NCBI GenBank assembly: GCA_037447655.1
Contig: JBBHKE010001852.1
Coordinates: 1 to 64,000 of the forward strand
Reading direction: 5' to 3'
DNA from: Zygnema cylindricum
Taxonomy: Eukaryota; Streptophyta; Zygnematophyceae; Zygnematales; Zygnemataceae
Length of the DNA: 64,000 nucleotides
Made by a program: the position numbers and the translations under genes. Of this stretch, positions 34,601 through 44,900 are shown one piece after another (position 1 is the first letter of the stretch; each line of letters opens with the position of its first letter). The notes under the pieces are model-generated. The model had not been told where the DNA came from, did no database searches, and saw nothing but the letters and a program-made list of their open reading frames with translations.

Positions 34601-35937
34601 GAAACCTTTGCCCCGGTGGTCAGATTTCCCTCCGTCCGCATACTTCTCACTTTGGCAGCAGCGAAAGATATGGAGGTGCACCAGATGGACATCAAGATTG
34701 CCTTCTTGCATGGAGAATTGGAAGAGAAGATCTTCATGCGACAACCCGAAGAATTTGTGGAGGAAGGAGAGGAGAGTAAAGTATGCCGGCTGATTAATTC
34801 TCTTTATGGTTTGAAATAGGCGCCTCGATAGTGGAATAAGAAGCTTGATGAGTTTCTTACCGGTCTGGGATATATCGGGATCAGCTCAGATCACTCAATC
34901 TATGTTTTCGAAGATGAGGAAGGTTTTATATATATTGCAATTTATGTTGATGATTTGCTTGTTTTAAGTAAATCAATGGAAAAAATTAATAAACTGAAAA
35001 CCGATCTTAAGGGGAGATTTGAAATGAAGGATATGGGGGAAGCAAAATATATTTTGGGAATTCAAGTAGAGAGAGACCGAAAAAGAAAAATTATAAAATT
35101 GACTCAAAAGGAAGCAATAGGGAACATGCTTGAAAAAATTCAAATGGATAAAGCTAATAAATGTACAACTCCAATGGAATTGAAGAAGGGAAGTGAGGGG
35201 AGTGAGGAAGAAGGAGTCATAGTCTTAGACGAGGAATTATCTCTTAAAGAACAGAAGTTCATGCAGACTATTCCTTACAGGCAACTAGTGGGAAGTCTAA
35301 TCTATTTTATGAATTGTACCCGGCCGGATTTAGCTGCAGCTGTAGGAGTGCTGAGTAGAAGTCTAAATGCTCCCACTAAGAAGGATTGGGAGTTAGCTAA
35401 GAGAGTCCTTAGATACTTGATAGGAACTAGGGATCTATGGTTGCATTTGGGTGGGGAGAATACTGACATCACTACTTGGAGTGATGCTAGTTATGATGAT
35501 GCTCCGATGAGGAGATGCACTTCTGGATATGTATTATATGTCGATGATGGGGCTTGCTGTTGGAGTAGCAAACAACAAAAAGTTATTGCTCAGTCCACCA
35601 TGGAGGCTGAGTATATGGCCTCTTGCTCTGTTGTAAAAGAATTGATGTGGGTCAAGTCTTCGCTTGGTGAGCTTGGTCACCTTAAGAGTGGTGTGCAGAA
35701 AATATTTTGTGATAATTAGGCAGCAATCGCTATTTCTGCCAATCCTAAACATCATTTTAAAGCCAAACACATGGACATCAGACTCAGCTTTGTTAGAGAG
35801 AAAGTAGAAAAAAAAAAATCAGTTTAGAGTACCGACCAGATAGTGAGATGGTAGCAGATATGATGACCAAACCTGTGCCTTCCCCTAAGGTAATTTTCTA
35901 CAGGGAGAAGTGTGGTCTGAAATTAAAGATTGGCTAG
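31584..35937 (+). pseudogene. Copia F polyprotein, broken
   Basis: Same domain order as G. The ATG is kept, but a stop and a frameshift follow within 40 codons. The first cysteine of the zinc knuckle is replaced (YHFCKKPGHYMAEC, about 32478-32519). The protease DSGAS is intact but preceded by a stop at a Trp codon. Integrase HTDIWGP and RSDNGAEY are visible (about 33325 and 33520). RT QMDIKIAFLH (about 34685) has lost the conserved Thr. YVDD (about 34944) has lost its first residues through nearby changes, but the DD pair remains. RNase H WSDASYDDAP (about 35480) through FCDN (about 35707) is open for over 250 codons from 34955. Confidence 0.88.
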
Positions 35938-35950
35938 AAAATAAAGGGAG

Positions 35951-37015
35951 GGTAGAAATTAATGGTCTGTTTTTAAGTAATTTCTAGGTATAAATAGAAA
36001 TATAGAAAGATATAGAGGTAGTCTATCTCTAACTTCTCTCTCCCACTCTCAAACTTGTTGCAGTCACTGAGAAGTTGGAGAGGAAGCTAGAGCCATGGCT
36101 ACCTAGGCTATCCAGAGGTTTACGGGAAATATATATATTAGTTTATTTACCGTTGGGTTATTTACTAAAATAATATGTAATTTCCCTTGGATTTGATCTT
36201 GGTACCTGCCGGATGGTAAGCTGTCGGTAGCCGGTAGCCTTAACCGTTAAGTCTAGACATAGTGTTATGTATCATAAGATTTGATAATTATTTAAACATT
36301 AATACGTAGGATAGTTCATTTAACTGAAACAGTTTTATAGGAGACATAGATCCAGTAATGTAAAAGTACGGATTACGGTACGGATAAGAAACGAATACCG
36401 CGCATTTATTTCTTAAGCGAAACGAATACCGCGCATGTATTTATTACGGCTATGATTTAATGTGAATTTAATCCGACGGCCAAAATTAACGCCCAGATCG
36501 CGGAAGAGAATTTCGGCGGTTTGTGGTAATCGCCACATCGGGTGACAGGTGGTGAAATTACATTGGATGGTGATATCTCTAGAGATTACTACACCGAATC
36601 CGGATATGACATGTGTCGACATTTAGGCCATGTCGTACAATGTCCGTACAGAAAGTACACCGGCAGTTGTACTTTTGTGTACGGAACTGTATTCTAATTA
36701 GCTCCGTACATCAGTAGATAGATTCTGTGAGAGAGATAGGACTTAGAAAAATTAAGAGATAAGACCCTCTCTCCATGAGAGCTTCTGTACAAAAGGTCAA
36801 CTTTGACCCTCCATAACTTACTGCTCAGGGGAGCAAATTTAGAGATTCTTTTTGCTATCGACTCAGGGGAGTCTTGCCTTTACACGGGTGAAAGTGGTCA
36901 GGTTTTTGTCTGCCAGGGTGGCAGTTGTTCTTGCTGAAACACAAAGGGGTCAAGGTTATCGTAGAGGCTTAGGTGAGCTGATACTCTGAGGACTTATGGA
37001 TGTCTCAGAGTTTCA
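35951..37015 (+). repeat. 3' LTR of Copia F
   Basis: It starts GGTAGAAATTAATGG (expected TGTAG...) after the purine tract AATAAAGGGAG and ends ...CAGAGTTTCA. It resembles 30545-31603 and carries the same stem-loop and tRNA-like modules with many point differences, so the element is old. Confidence 0.82.
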
Positions 37016-37129
37016 TAGGCAATGCAAGTAGTGGCAGGCCCGAGATGTTAAGACCAAATGCAGGAGGATAGTCTGTCCGTATACATGTCTGGACCTTATG
37101 AAATGGAAGAAGCTAATCCTGAATGGAAA

Positions 37130-38113
37130 GGCTAAGTGGTCGGAGTGCGAGGTTAGCTTCTCTGAGCCGACCCATTTCCACCAGGTTAGTCCACTTGGAA
37201 CGAACCTGGTGGGCCGGCGAACCGTGTCGTGCGACATCGATAATTTACGGTGGTCCAATCAATGATTCAATGCGTTTGTAATTTGCGAGAACCGTGGGTC
37301 GGGGATCATTATAAGCTGCGATATTTTCTAAGATGTATCCGAAAGGACAATCCTATTTTTGGAAGAAGTGGATTAGACGAACCACCTCGAAGAACAGCTT
37401 AATACGCAGATCTGCAAGACCTAAACCTTTCCCCGCCCGAGACATACCTTGACATTCCCATCCGGCAAAGATGAGATCAATCGGTTCTAATTCCATTAAG
37501 TGATGATTTCCTATTAGCCGGATATCTTCTGTCAAAGCCGAATCGTATCGTGGAACGCAGACTGGCGTAAGAGATGAGGATACTGTTCGTGCAAGACTTG
37601 ACAATGATGCAATTGAGCGCGTTTGGCTAAGGGGTCAATATCTACGAAATAGTAATGCTTTATTAGAAGATCGTTCCGAAGGCAAGAGAGAAGTGAAGGC
37701 CTTAGTCCTGCAAAAAGGTCTAAGATAACGAGACCGTTTTGGTGAGGTTGTAAATTGACCGGTGTCCATTTAATGGGCAAGAACCCAGACGGATCTGTCG
37801 TAATAGAGGGTGGACCTAGAATACTAGATAAAGGAATTGGTATAGTAAATTTATATAATCGGTCAAAATCTGAAGAGTCAATGGTAAATCCGGGTGTACT
37901 AAATAATTTTGGGAAACCCGAGGAATCTGGTGAGATTTCATCCGTTCTTAGAGATTCAAGGATGTCTGCACCTATGCCAACAACGGCATAGGCTGGCAAG
38001 ATCAGCGCCGAATGGGCGGTGGTAGGCATGGGTTGCCGGGCCGAGATAAGGGGTAAGCAAATTTTACGTTCCGAAAAGTTGTTCGGTCTGTACGAAAATG
38101 TCTGATCATACAT
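37130..38113 (-). pseudogene. C5-cytosine DNA methyltransferase domain in a retroelement
   Basis: Two overlapping minus-strand frames (38113-37532 and 37604-37353) plus a further degraded stretch to about 37130 together show the methyltransferase motif order. Motif I is VILDLFAGL (S-adenosylmethionine binding, about 37735-37700), followed by YYFVDIDPLAKRA (motif II). Motif IV is IDLIFAGWECQGMSRAG (about 37485-37430), with the catalytic Cys in an ECQ rather than the common PCQ setting. Next come FGYILENIAAY (motif VI, ENV-like; about 37325-37295) and HQVRSKWTNL (motif VIII-like). The enzyme would transfer a methyl group to cytosine C5 in DNA. A frameshift between 37532 and 37604 and later stops show that this copy is dead. 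The N-terminal 80 residues are of unknown type. Confidence 0.75.
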
Positions 38114-38339
38114 ATCAACCCCCCCCCCCTACGTGGAAAATCACGTCTTGGCTGACAAGGCATTCATAATCACTGCACTTGGTGACCACGGCTTTTGATA
38201 TATTTTTGCAAAATCTGGCTCTGACTGACTCAGAAACTGAAAACAGACTGGTTCCTTTGTAATTCTAAGGAGCGGTTCTGTGATGCTGCGGAGGTCAAAA
38301 AACATGTGGTTGTAGGTTGTCATTTCTCCGCTGTATGAC

Positions 38340-38450
38340 CTATTTTGACTGCAAAATCTGACCCAAGGATAATCGGTTTAGCGTCGGTGTCCAGGAGAGG
38401 TAATACCGGAGCAAACCCATTAACTGTGAATACCCCTAGTTTATTATCCA
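38340..38450 (-). pseudogene. Protease-like segment (DTDA) of the methyltransferase element
   Basis: The minus strand reads VLPLLDTDAKPIILG and then SDFAVKIG. This is the pattern of retroviral-type aspartic proteases (LLDTGA followed by a hydrophobic strand), with the Gly of the DTGA triad changed to Asp. It sits between Gag and the methyltransferase. Frameshifts separate it from both. Confidence 0.5.
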
Positions 38451-38724
38451 AAAAAACTTATGTGCGGTGTGAGACTGGCACGCTCTTCAAGAGTGATTGC
38501 TTGAAGAGAGAGTGAGTTTTGATTGTTCTAAAGGGCCTGCAATGCGTGTGCATATTGAGTTATATCCACGGATTTGGTGTCGTGCAACACCTCGGGAAGC
38601 ATGGTAGACAGTATTGATAACCGTTCCTTGACCCTATAGGTGTCTTGGATGCTCTTCTCTAGGATGGTTAGTGCCTCAACTGTAATGTAGGAGGCTGTTT
38701 CTGGAATAAGTGAAAGAGGTTCAT

Positions 38725-40146
38725 TCACGAATGATAATGGAATACGCGTGTTAATAGATTTGGACTCGCGGTTATGATCGGGAGTCTTTTAAACTGAGCT
38801 GCCCGTTGTTGGACAGTGGACTCCCGAAGAGATCGCCCACCGAAAGTGGGCATAAAGACCACAGTTCGAGCCATTTCACTTAATTGCATTTTGACTTGCG
38901 CCATAAGCGCGGCAAACTGCTCCTTCATCATGGCGGCCATCGTAGCCTGCATCTCGGCTTTCTCTCGGTCTCTCTTAGTGATTCTTCGAGGGTTGTCTTT
39001 CTCTACCCTCTTGGGTGGAGTGACCGATTTTGCCGAGCGAGCAGGTATACCGCCGTTTTTTATCTGATTTTGATAACTAAAATCGGGATTCTTAATGTGA
39101 CATCGGTGTACAAAATGACCTGTTTGGTTACAATGAGTACACGTGGCGGTCTTATCCAGATAGCCACGTGCGTCGTGACCAGAGTTACCACATCAGAAAC
39201 ATATACGACCACTAGGGTTTGTCGGCAATGTTCCCATGGTAGGAGTCCTTGGGGGTCTCGGATTGGGCCACGGGATGCGCGGATTATGATTACGATTCGG
39301 AGTTGCATTAGGAGAGGACTTAGGTCGCTCGTGAGCATCCCACCAGCTAGTCTGCATTTCATACCGTATAGCATATTCTGCAGCCTGCTCGAAAGTGAAT
39401 TTGAGGCCATATGCCTCAGTCAAATGACTTTGAATGAAACGTCTAGATTGGGTGGGAATTTGCCCCACAAATTTTTGAACTGCCTCTGCGTCTGACATGA
39501 GATCTGGTAGTGCTTCACGTAATGTTTCCATACGTGCTCGCAATGCCGGAGCGGTTTCGCCTGGGCGACGTTCGAAATTCATTAGTTCTTTAACCTGATC
39601 GGGATTCTTCATTCAGTACGTTTCTTGTAATAAACTAAAAACAAATGATACTGGGTCCCTTAAAGGGACCAGCATTGCAGGACGAGCTGGAATTGCAGCC
39701 CGAGCCGCAACGGCGAACTGATGAGGGACCTCAGGTATTTCAGGTGAAATTTCAACACCTGCAGAGTCATAAATTGCGGGTACAACATCTTGGAAAATAA
39801 TTTTTGGACTGTCGGTTATGGCTAAAGATCCAGAATATGCGGGTGCCATTTTTGTCATAGCACAAATTGCCGCATATTTTCGTGTATATAGAGATAATGC
39901 AGACCCCCTAAGGTATCGCCTAAGTAACAAAAAAGCAACCCGTAAATCATAACGGTCTCGATACCGGAATGCGAGATCGCGCATCTCGATATCAAAAAGC
40001 ATTCGAAAATGTGACAGGGACATAGTGTCCTTGAGACCCGAAAAACAAAACTGATTTCTACCTCCTCCGGTGTCTATAGACGAGGCCATATCCCCAAAAT
40101 AGGAATCGGAGTTAGTGTGTATATTTTCGCTCAAAGGAAAAAGCAA
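38725..40146 (-). pseudogene. Gag with CCHC zinc knuckles of the methyltransferase element
   Basis: A single frame of about 470 codons, interrupted only by two TGA codons. One falls at 39613-39615 just before MKNPDQVKEL. The other is inside the first zinc knuckle (CF-stop-CGNSGHDARGY), where TGG (Trp) is the probable ancestor. The second knuckle, CTHCNQTGHFVHRC (about 39125-39084), is complete. The Gag core includes FRMLFDIEMRDLAFRYRDRYDLRVAFLLLRRYLRGSAL (split here only for description), a helix-rich pattern typical of capsid domains. A Met/Gln-rich helix follows the knuckles. The start could be the Met at 40146 or the one beginning MASSIDTG at about 40089. Confidence 0.7.
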
Positions 40147-40699
40147 AGGTGGTAGATTTAGATCCCAGATATCTAGGGAGTCTGTCCGAATCTTCCCCCC
40201 AAAGAGGATGAGGATGAGGAGATAGATGATCTAGATCTATATGTAGTGGTAATGCCAGATCTAGAGTCGGGTGAACTCGTAAGTTGAGACTGAGCGGTAT
40301 GACCGGTATGACCTTGAAGCTGGACAAGATGTGAGCGGGCGGGAATCAAATCTCGGTCCAGTCCACGGTAAAGACAAAAGCTTCTAGAGGTACCCGCTGG
40401 GAACGGTAAATTGTTCCAGTCCGTTGGCATGTAAACAGACAATCGTCCTATCCGGATGCAACTAGATGCCGAACCCTAATCAGGGTCAGTATGCAAATGC
40501 CCACCGCCAAATCTAATAATCAAATCACACAATAAGTCTTCAAATTCTCGCAAACAAACACCCACGCAAACAAACACCCACGCAAACAAGCACCCCGGTA
40601 AACAATTTGATCTATTCTGTATCACCGGGGTTAGTCTAATCGTGAACACCCCTAACAAGAATGTTCAGCCAAATCTAAGCAATACCATAATAAGTCACT

Positions 40700-40849
40700 T
40701 CAAGCCACTCCAAGAAGAAACATTTCACCTATGCAAGGCCACTTATGGCCAGATTTAATAAAACATGAAACTATTCTAGGCCCACAAAGCCAGGTGTAGT
40801 AAAACATAAAATTATCTAAGGCCCACAAGGCCATATGTAATAAAACAGG
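40700..40849 (-). repeat. About 41-bp tandem repeats in leader, left part
   Basis: At least three imperfect units sharing 'aggcccacaa..gccatatgtaataaaacat'. The last unit is cut by Copia G at 40850. Joining across G restores a regular unit, and two more follow at 47297-47365. Confidence 0.7.
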
Positions 40850-40854
40850 AAATT

Positions 40855-41901
40855 TGCAATTCTGTGTCCTCCATTAGACCACAGAATACAGGAAGCCTCT
40901 AGATAGTATTTAACTAACCCACTTTAAGCCACAACCACTGCTGCCCAAGAAGGCAAACTGACAATTTGACTGCACCCCTGTGTAGCCTGGACTCCCCTGA
41001 GTCCGTAGAAAAAAGAATCACTGAAAACGGCCAACCAGGCGATAAGTTATAGGGTGGCAAAGATGCCAATTTATACAAACTCTCTGAGAGAGAGGACTAT
41101 CTACCTAAATTTTCCTAAGTCCTAGTTTTTCCTAATTCCCTCTCACAGCTCCTATCTACTGCCTGTACGAACCAATCACAAAACTGTATAGTACTAGAAA
41201 GTACTACCGCCGATGTACTTTATGTACGGCCTCTGTACGACAAGGCCATAAGTGGACGCGTGTATACTTTCCACTCATCCGTACGTTCCTCGGAATTCCC
41301 GCGACCGAATGATGTCTCCCCACGTGGCGCCAGGTGATGCCACGTCGCTAAATGCCAAAGTGACCACTCCGGGATTTCGGCGATGATGTGTGCCGTTGGA
41401 TTATATGCGAAACGTAATCTTGGCCGGAATAAATACTTGTGCGATATTTGTTCCGATGTAGAAATAAAATGCGTGGTATCCGTTTTGAATTAGCGTCGTA
41501 CGACGTACTTTATAAAACTGTATATATGTACGCCGTAAACAGTTTTAGTTAAATGAACTTTATCCTTTCGAACTAAATATATATCTATCACATACCATAG
41601 CACTTAGCATTGGTCCTAGTCTATTAGGATAAAGCTGACCGCTACCGGTCGATTTGACGAACCGCAGGTACCGGGATCAAATCTCTGGTCCGTCAAGTAT
41701 ATTTTTAGTAACCTACTAAAAATAGCTGTCTGTTGAACTAAGGAAGCCATGGATCAACCTCTCTCTCTTTCCTTCAGTGACTACAGCAAGTATGGGGGCT
41801 AGAGAGCGGAGGTGGAGGCAGGCTGTCCGTCCTTTTCTTTTTCCTTTTATAAAAACATATTTAAACCTAGAAAATACTCTAGAAATCTATAAATTTCAAC
41901 A
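40855..41901 (-). repeat. 3' LTR of Copia G
   Basis: 1047 bp, five differences from 46245-47291, all in the 3'-most 190 bp of the LTR (element sense). It ends ATTGCA and is followed (minus sense) by the AAATT target duplication. Confidence 0.92.
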
Positions 41902-41914
41902 CTCCCCTTATTTT

Positions 41915-44900
41915 CTAGTCTAATTTTAATTTTTCTTTCAACCCGCATTTTTCCCGACAATATTTTAGTTTAGGAGAGGGCACAGGTTTGGTCATCATGT
42001 CAGCCACCATTTCTTCATCAGGTCTATACACAAGATTTAGAATTTTATTTTCAACTTTTTCTCTTACGAAGCTTAATCTTATGTCCATATGTTTTGCTTT
42101 GAAATGGTGTTTTGGATTGGCTGCAATTGCAATTGCAGCTTGGTTATCGCAAAAGATTTCATGCACTCCCTCCTTCATAAATCCCAGTTCTTGTAACAAT
42201 GATTTCACCCACATTAGTTCTTTTACAGCAGAACACAATGCCATATACTCAGCCTCCATAGTAGACTGAGCAACCACCTTTTGTTGCTTACTGCTCCAAC
42301 AGCAAGCACCTTCCCCCACATACAAAACATATCCAGAAGTGCATCTTCTCATAGGTGCATCCCCATAACTGGCGTCACTCCAAGTGGTGATATCAGTATG
42401 CTCCCCTCCCAAATGCAACCATAACTCTCTAGTTCCCACCAGATATCTCATGACTCTCTTGGCTGCCTCCCAATCTCTCTTCCTAGGATCATTAAGACTC
42501 CTACTGAGTACTCCAACTGCTGCCGCTATGTCCGGCCTCGTACAGTTCATAAAATAGATTAAGCTTCCTACGACCTGTCTATAAGGAATAGACTTCATGA
42601 ACTCTCTCTCCTCTAGACTCATCTGATCGTCTAAGATCATCACTCCTCCTTCTACACTCCCATCACTTACTTTTTTCAAGTCCATGGGAGTGGTACAACT
42701 GTTAGCATTTTCCATCTGGAATTTCTCAAGCATATTACCTATTGCTTCTTTCTGAGTAAGTCTGATAATCTTCTTCCCTCTATCTCTCTCCATTTGGATC
42801 CCCAAAATATATTTTGCCTCCCCTAAATCCTTCATATCAAATCTGCCCCTAAGATCTTTCTTTAGCCTATTGATATTATCTAAAGACTTACTTAACACAA
42901 GCAGATCATCCACATAAATTGCAATAAAAATGACACCATTCTCATCTTCAAACATATAGATAGAATGGTCAGAGCTGATCCGGATGTATCCCAGATCGGT
43001 GAGAAACTCATCTAGTTTCTTAATCCACTGTCGGGGAGCCTGTTTCAGTCCATATAAGGACTTTATGAGTCTGCACACTTTGCTCTCTTCTCCTTCTTCC
43101 ACAAACCCCTCGGGTTGCCTCATAAAAATTTCTTCCTCTAACTCACCATTAAGAAAAGCAGTCTTAATATCCATCTGGTGAATTTCCATGTCTTCCGCTG
43201 CGGCCAGACTGAGGAGAATCCTTACCGATGGGAACCAAACAACTGGAGCAAAGGTCTCCTCATAGTCAATCCCCTCTTTTTGGGTGAACCCCTTTGCTAC
43301 CAATCGAGCCTTATACCTCTCAATTGTATTATCTGGGTTCAGTTTTAGTTTAAATACCCATTTACATCCAATAGGTTTTCTGTCTGGAGGGCAATCCGCT
43401 AGTTCCCAAGTATTTGCTTCCATGATAGAAGCCATCTCATCATTTATGGCTCTAATCCATCTTTCTTTCTCTGGACTATTCACTGCCTCTAAGTAAGACT
43501 GAGGCTCATCTGGGTGAGATAGCTTAGTTACCTTATGGGCAGCTTGTTTTTCCTGTATCCTTTTGCTGCTCCTCCTTCCTCCCTCAAACTCCGAAGCTGG
43601 AATGGATGGAAGTCTTGGATTTCTTCTCACTGTCTCATCGGCTCCCCTGTCCATAAAAACCGTATCTTGTCCCGCTTCTTCCATCTCCTCGAAGTCCATA
43701 GGAGTATGTGAGGTTTCCGGTGAGTCTCCTGTATCTTCGATCTCCCCTGAATCTGTAATCACAGTTTCACTCATGTCTTTTTCGGGAACGACTGAGTTCT
43801 CCTCACTTTCGGACTCAAATCTGATCCTTATCTTCTTTGTATATTTGAAGGGGTCAAATGACTTCCCTTCATCCATGACAACTAAGTGTTTGACCAGAAT
43901 GATATCTTTCTTTGCTAAGTCATAGACTCTATATCCCTTAACATCCTCATCATATCCCACAAAGTATCCAGGTTTTCCCTTAGCATCTAGTTTCCAGTTT
44001 TTCCTATCCGTGTCAAGACTGTAAACTTGGCTACCAAATACTTTAAGGTGTGAGATATCTGGTTTCCTTCCAACCCATCTCTCATAAGGTGTCACTCCCT
44101 TTACAGCTGAGGTAAGGACTCTATTTTTAATATAGTTGGCACAGTTCATTGCCTCTGCCCAAAATCTCTTTCCTATTTTCTTGTCTGCCAACATACTACA
44201 TGCACTATCTCCTAGTGTTCTATTCAACCTCTCAGCTACCCCATTTTGTTCTGGGTTATATGGTACAGTTTTCTGGTGCTGCACTCCCTCATCTCTCAAA
44301 TATTCCTCAAACTCGTTAGAGGTATATTCCCCCCCATTATCACTCCTTATCCTTTTAATGGGGGTTTCATGCAACTTCTCACTCCAAGCTTTATATTCTT
44401 TGAAGTAAGTTGATGCTTCAGACTTTGTTTTCAGAAAGTAGACTCTAGAGTATCTAGACCAGTCATCAGTTATTGTCATCATAAACCTCTTTCCTCCAAC
44501 CGAAGGTACTTTTGCAGGCCCCCAAATATCTGTGTGGACTAAATCTAATACTTTCTCACCTCTATATGTGGCGGCTTTGGGAAAGGGAAGTCTGTGAGCC
44601 TTACCTTGAGCACAACCACTACAATCATCCATCATTTCATTATCCCCAAACTCAATGCCATCTACTACCCCAAGTTTTTTCATTTCCCTTAACCTATCAA
44701 AATGTACATGCCCCAACCGCTTATGCCAAATCATCACCTTAGGAACACCAACATAGTAAGCATTCTTCTTTTCATTACTTAAGTTAAGCCTAAACATTCC
44801 TTGGCTACCCTTATCTGCTGTGAAGTAAACTTCATCCCCATACTTAGCTGTAAAGACTCCCTTTCTGGTGAAGGTATCAAACTCTTTGTCATCTAACACA

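Larger units (their letters stand above)
30545..37015 (+). mobile_element. Copia element F (broken)
   Basis: Complete in outline: 5' LTR 30545-31603, primer-binding site GGTTATGGGCCCACC at 31604-31618, coding remnant 31584-35937, 3' LTR 35951-37015. It belongs to the same family as C. The five bases before (CCTTC) and after (TAGGC) do not match, so the ends do not show a target duplication. On the right it abuts the DNA-methyltransferase element at 37016. Confidence 0.85.
37016..40849 (-). mobile_element. Retroelement encoding a C5 DNA methyltransferase (partial)
   Basis: On the minus strand: a leader of about 41-bp tandem repeats, Gag (from 40146), zinc knuckles, a protease-like segment, then a C5-cytosine DNA methyltransferase, after which Copia F cuts the sequence. 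The leader continues beyond the Copia G insertion into 47297-47700. No RT is visible in the retained part, so its assignment to Ty3/gypsy-like LTR elements is inferred from the Gag plus protease style. LTR elements with captured methyltransferases have been reported in algae and dinoflagellates. Confidence 0.7.
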
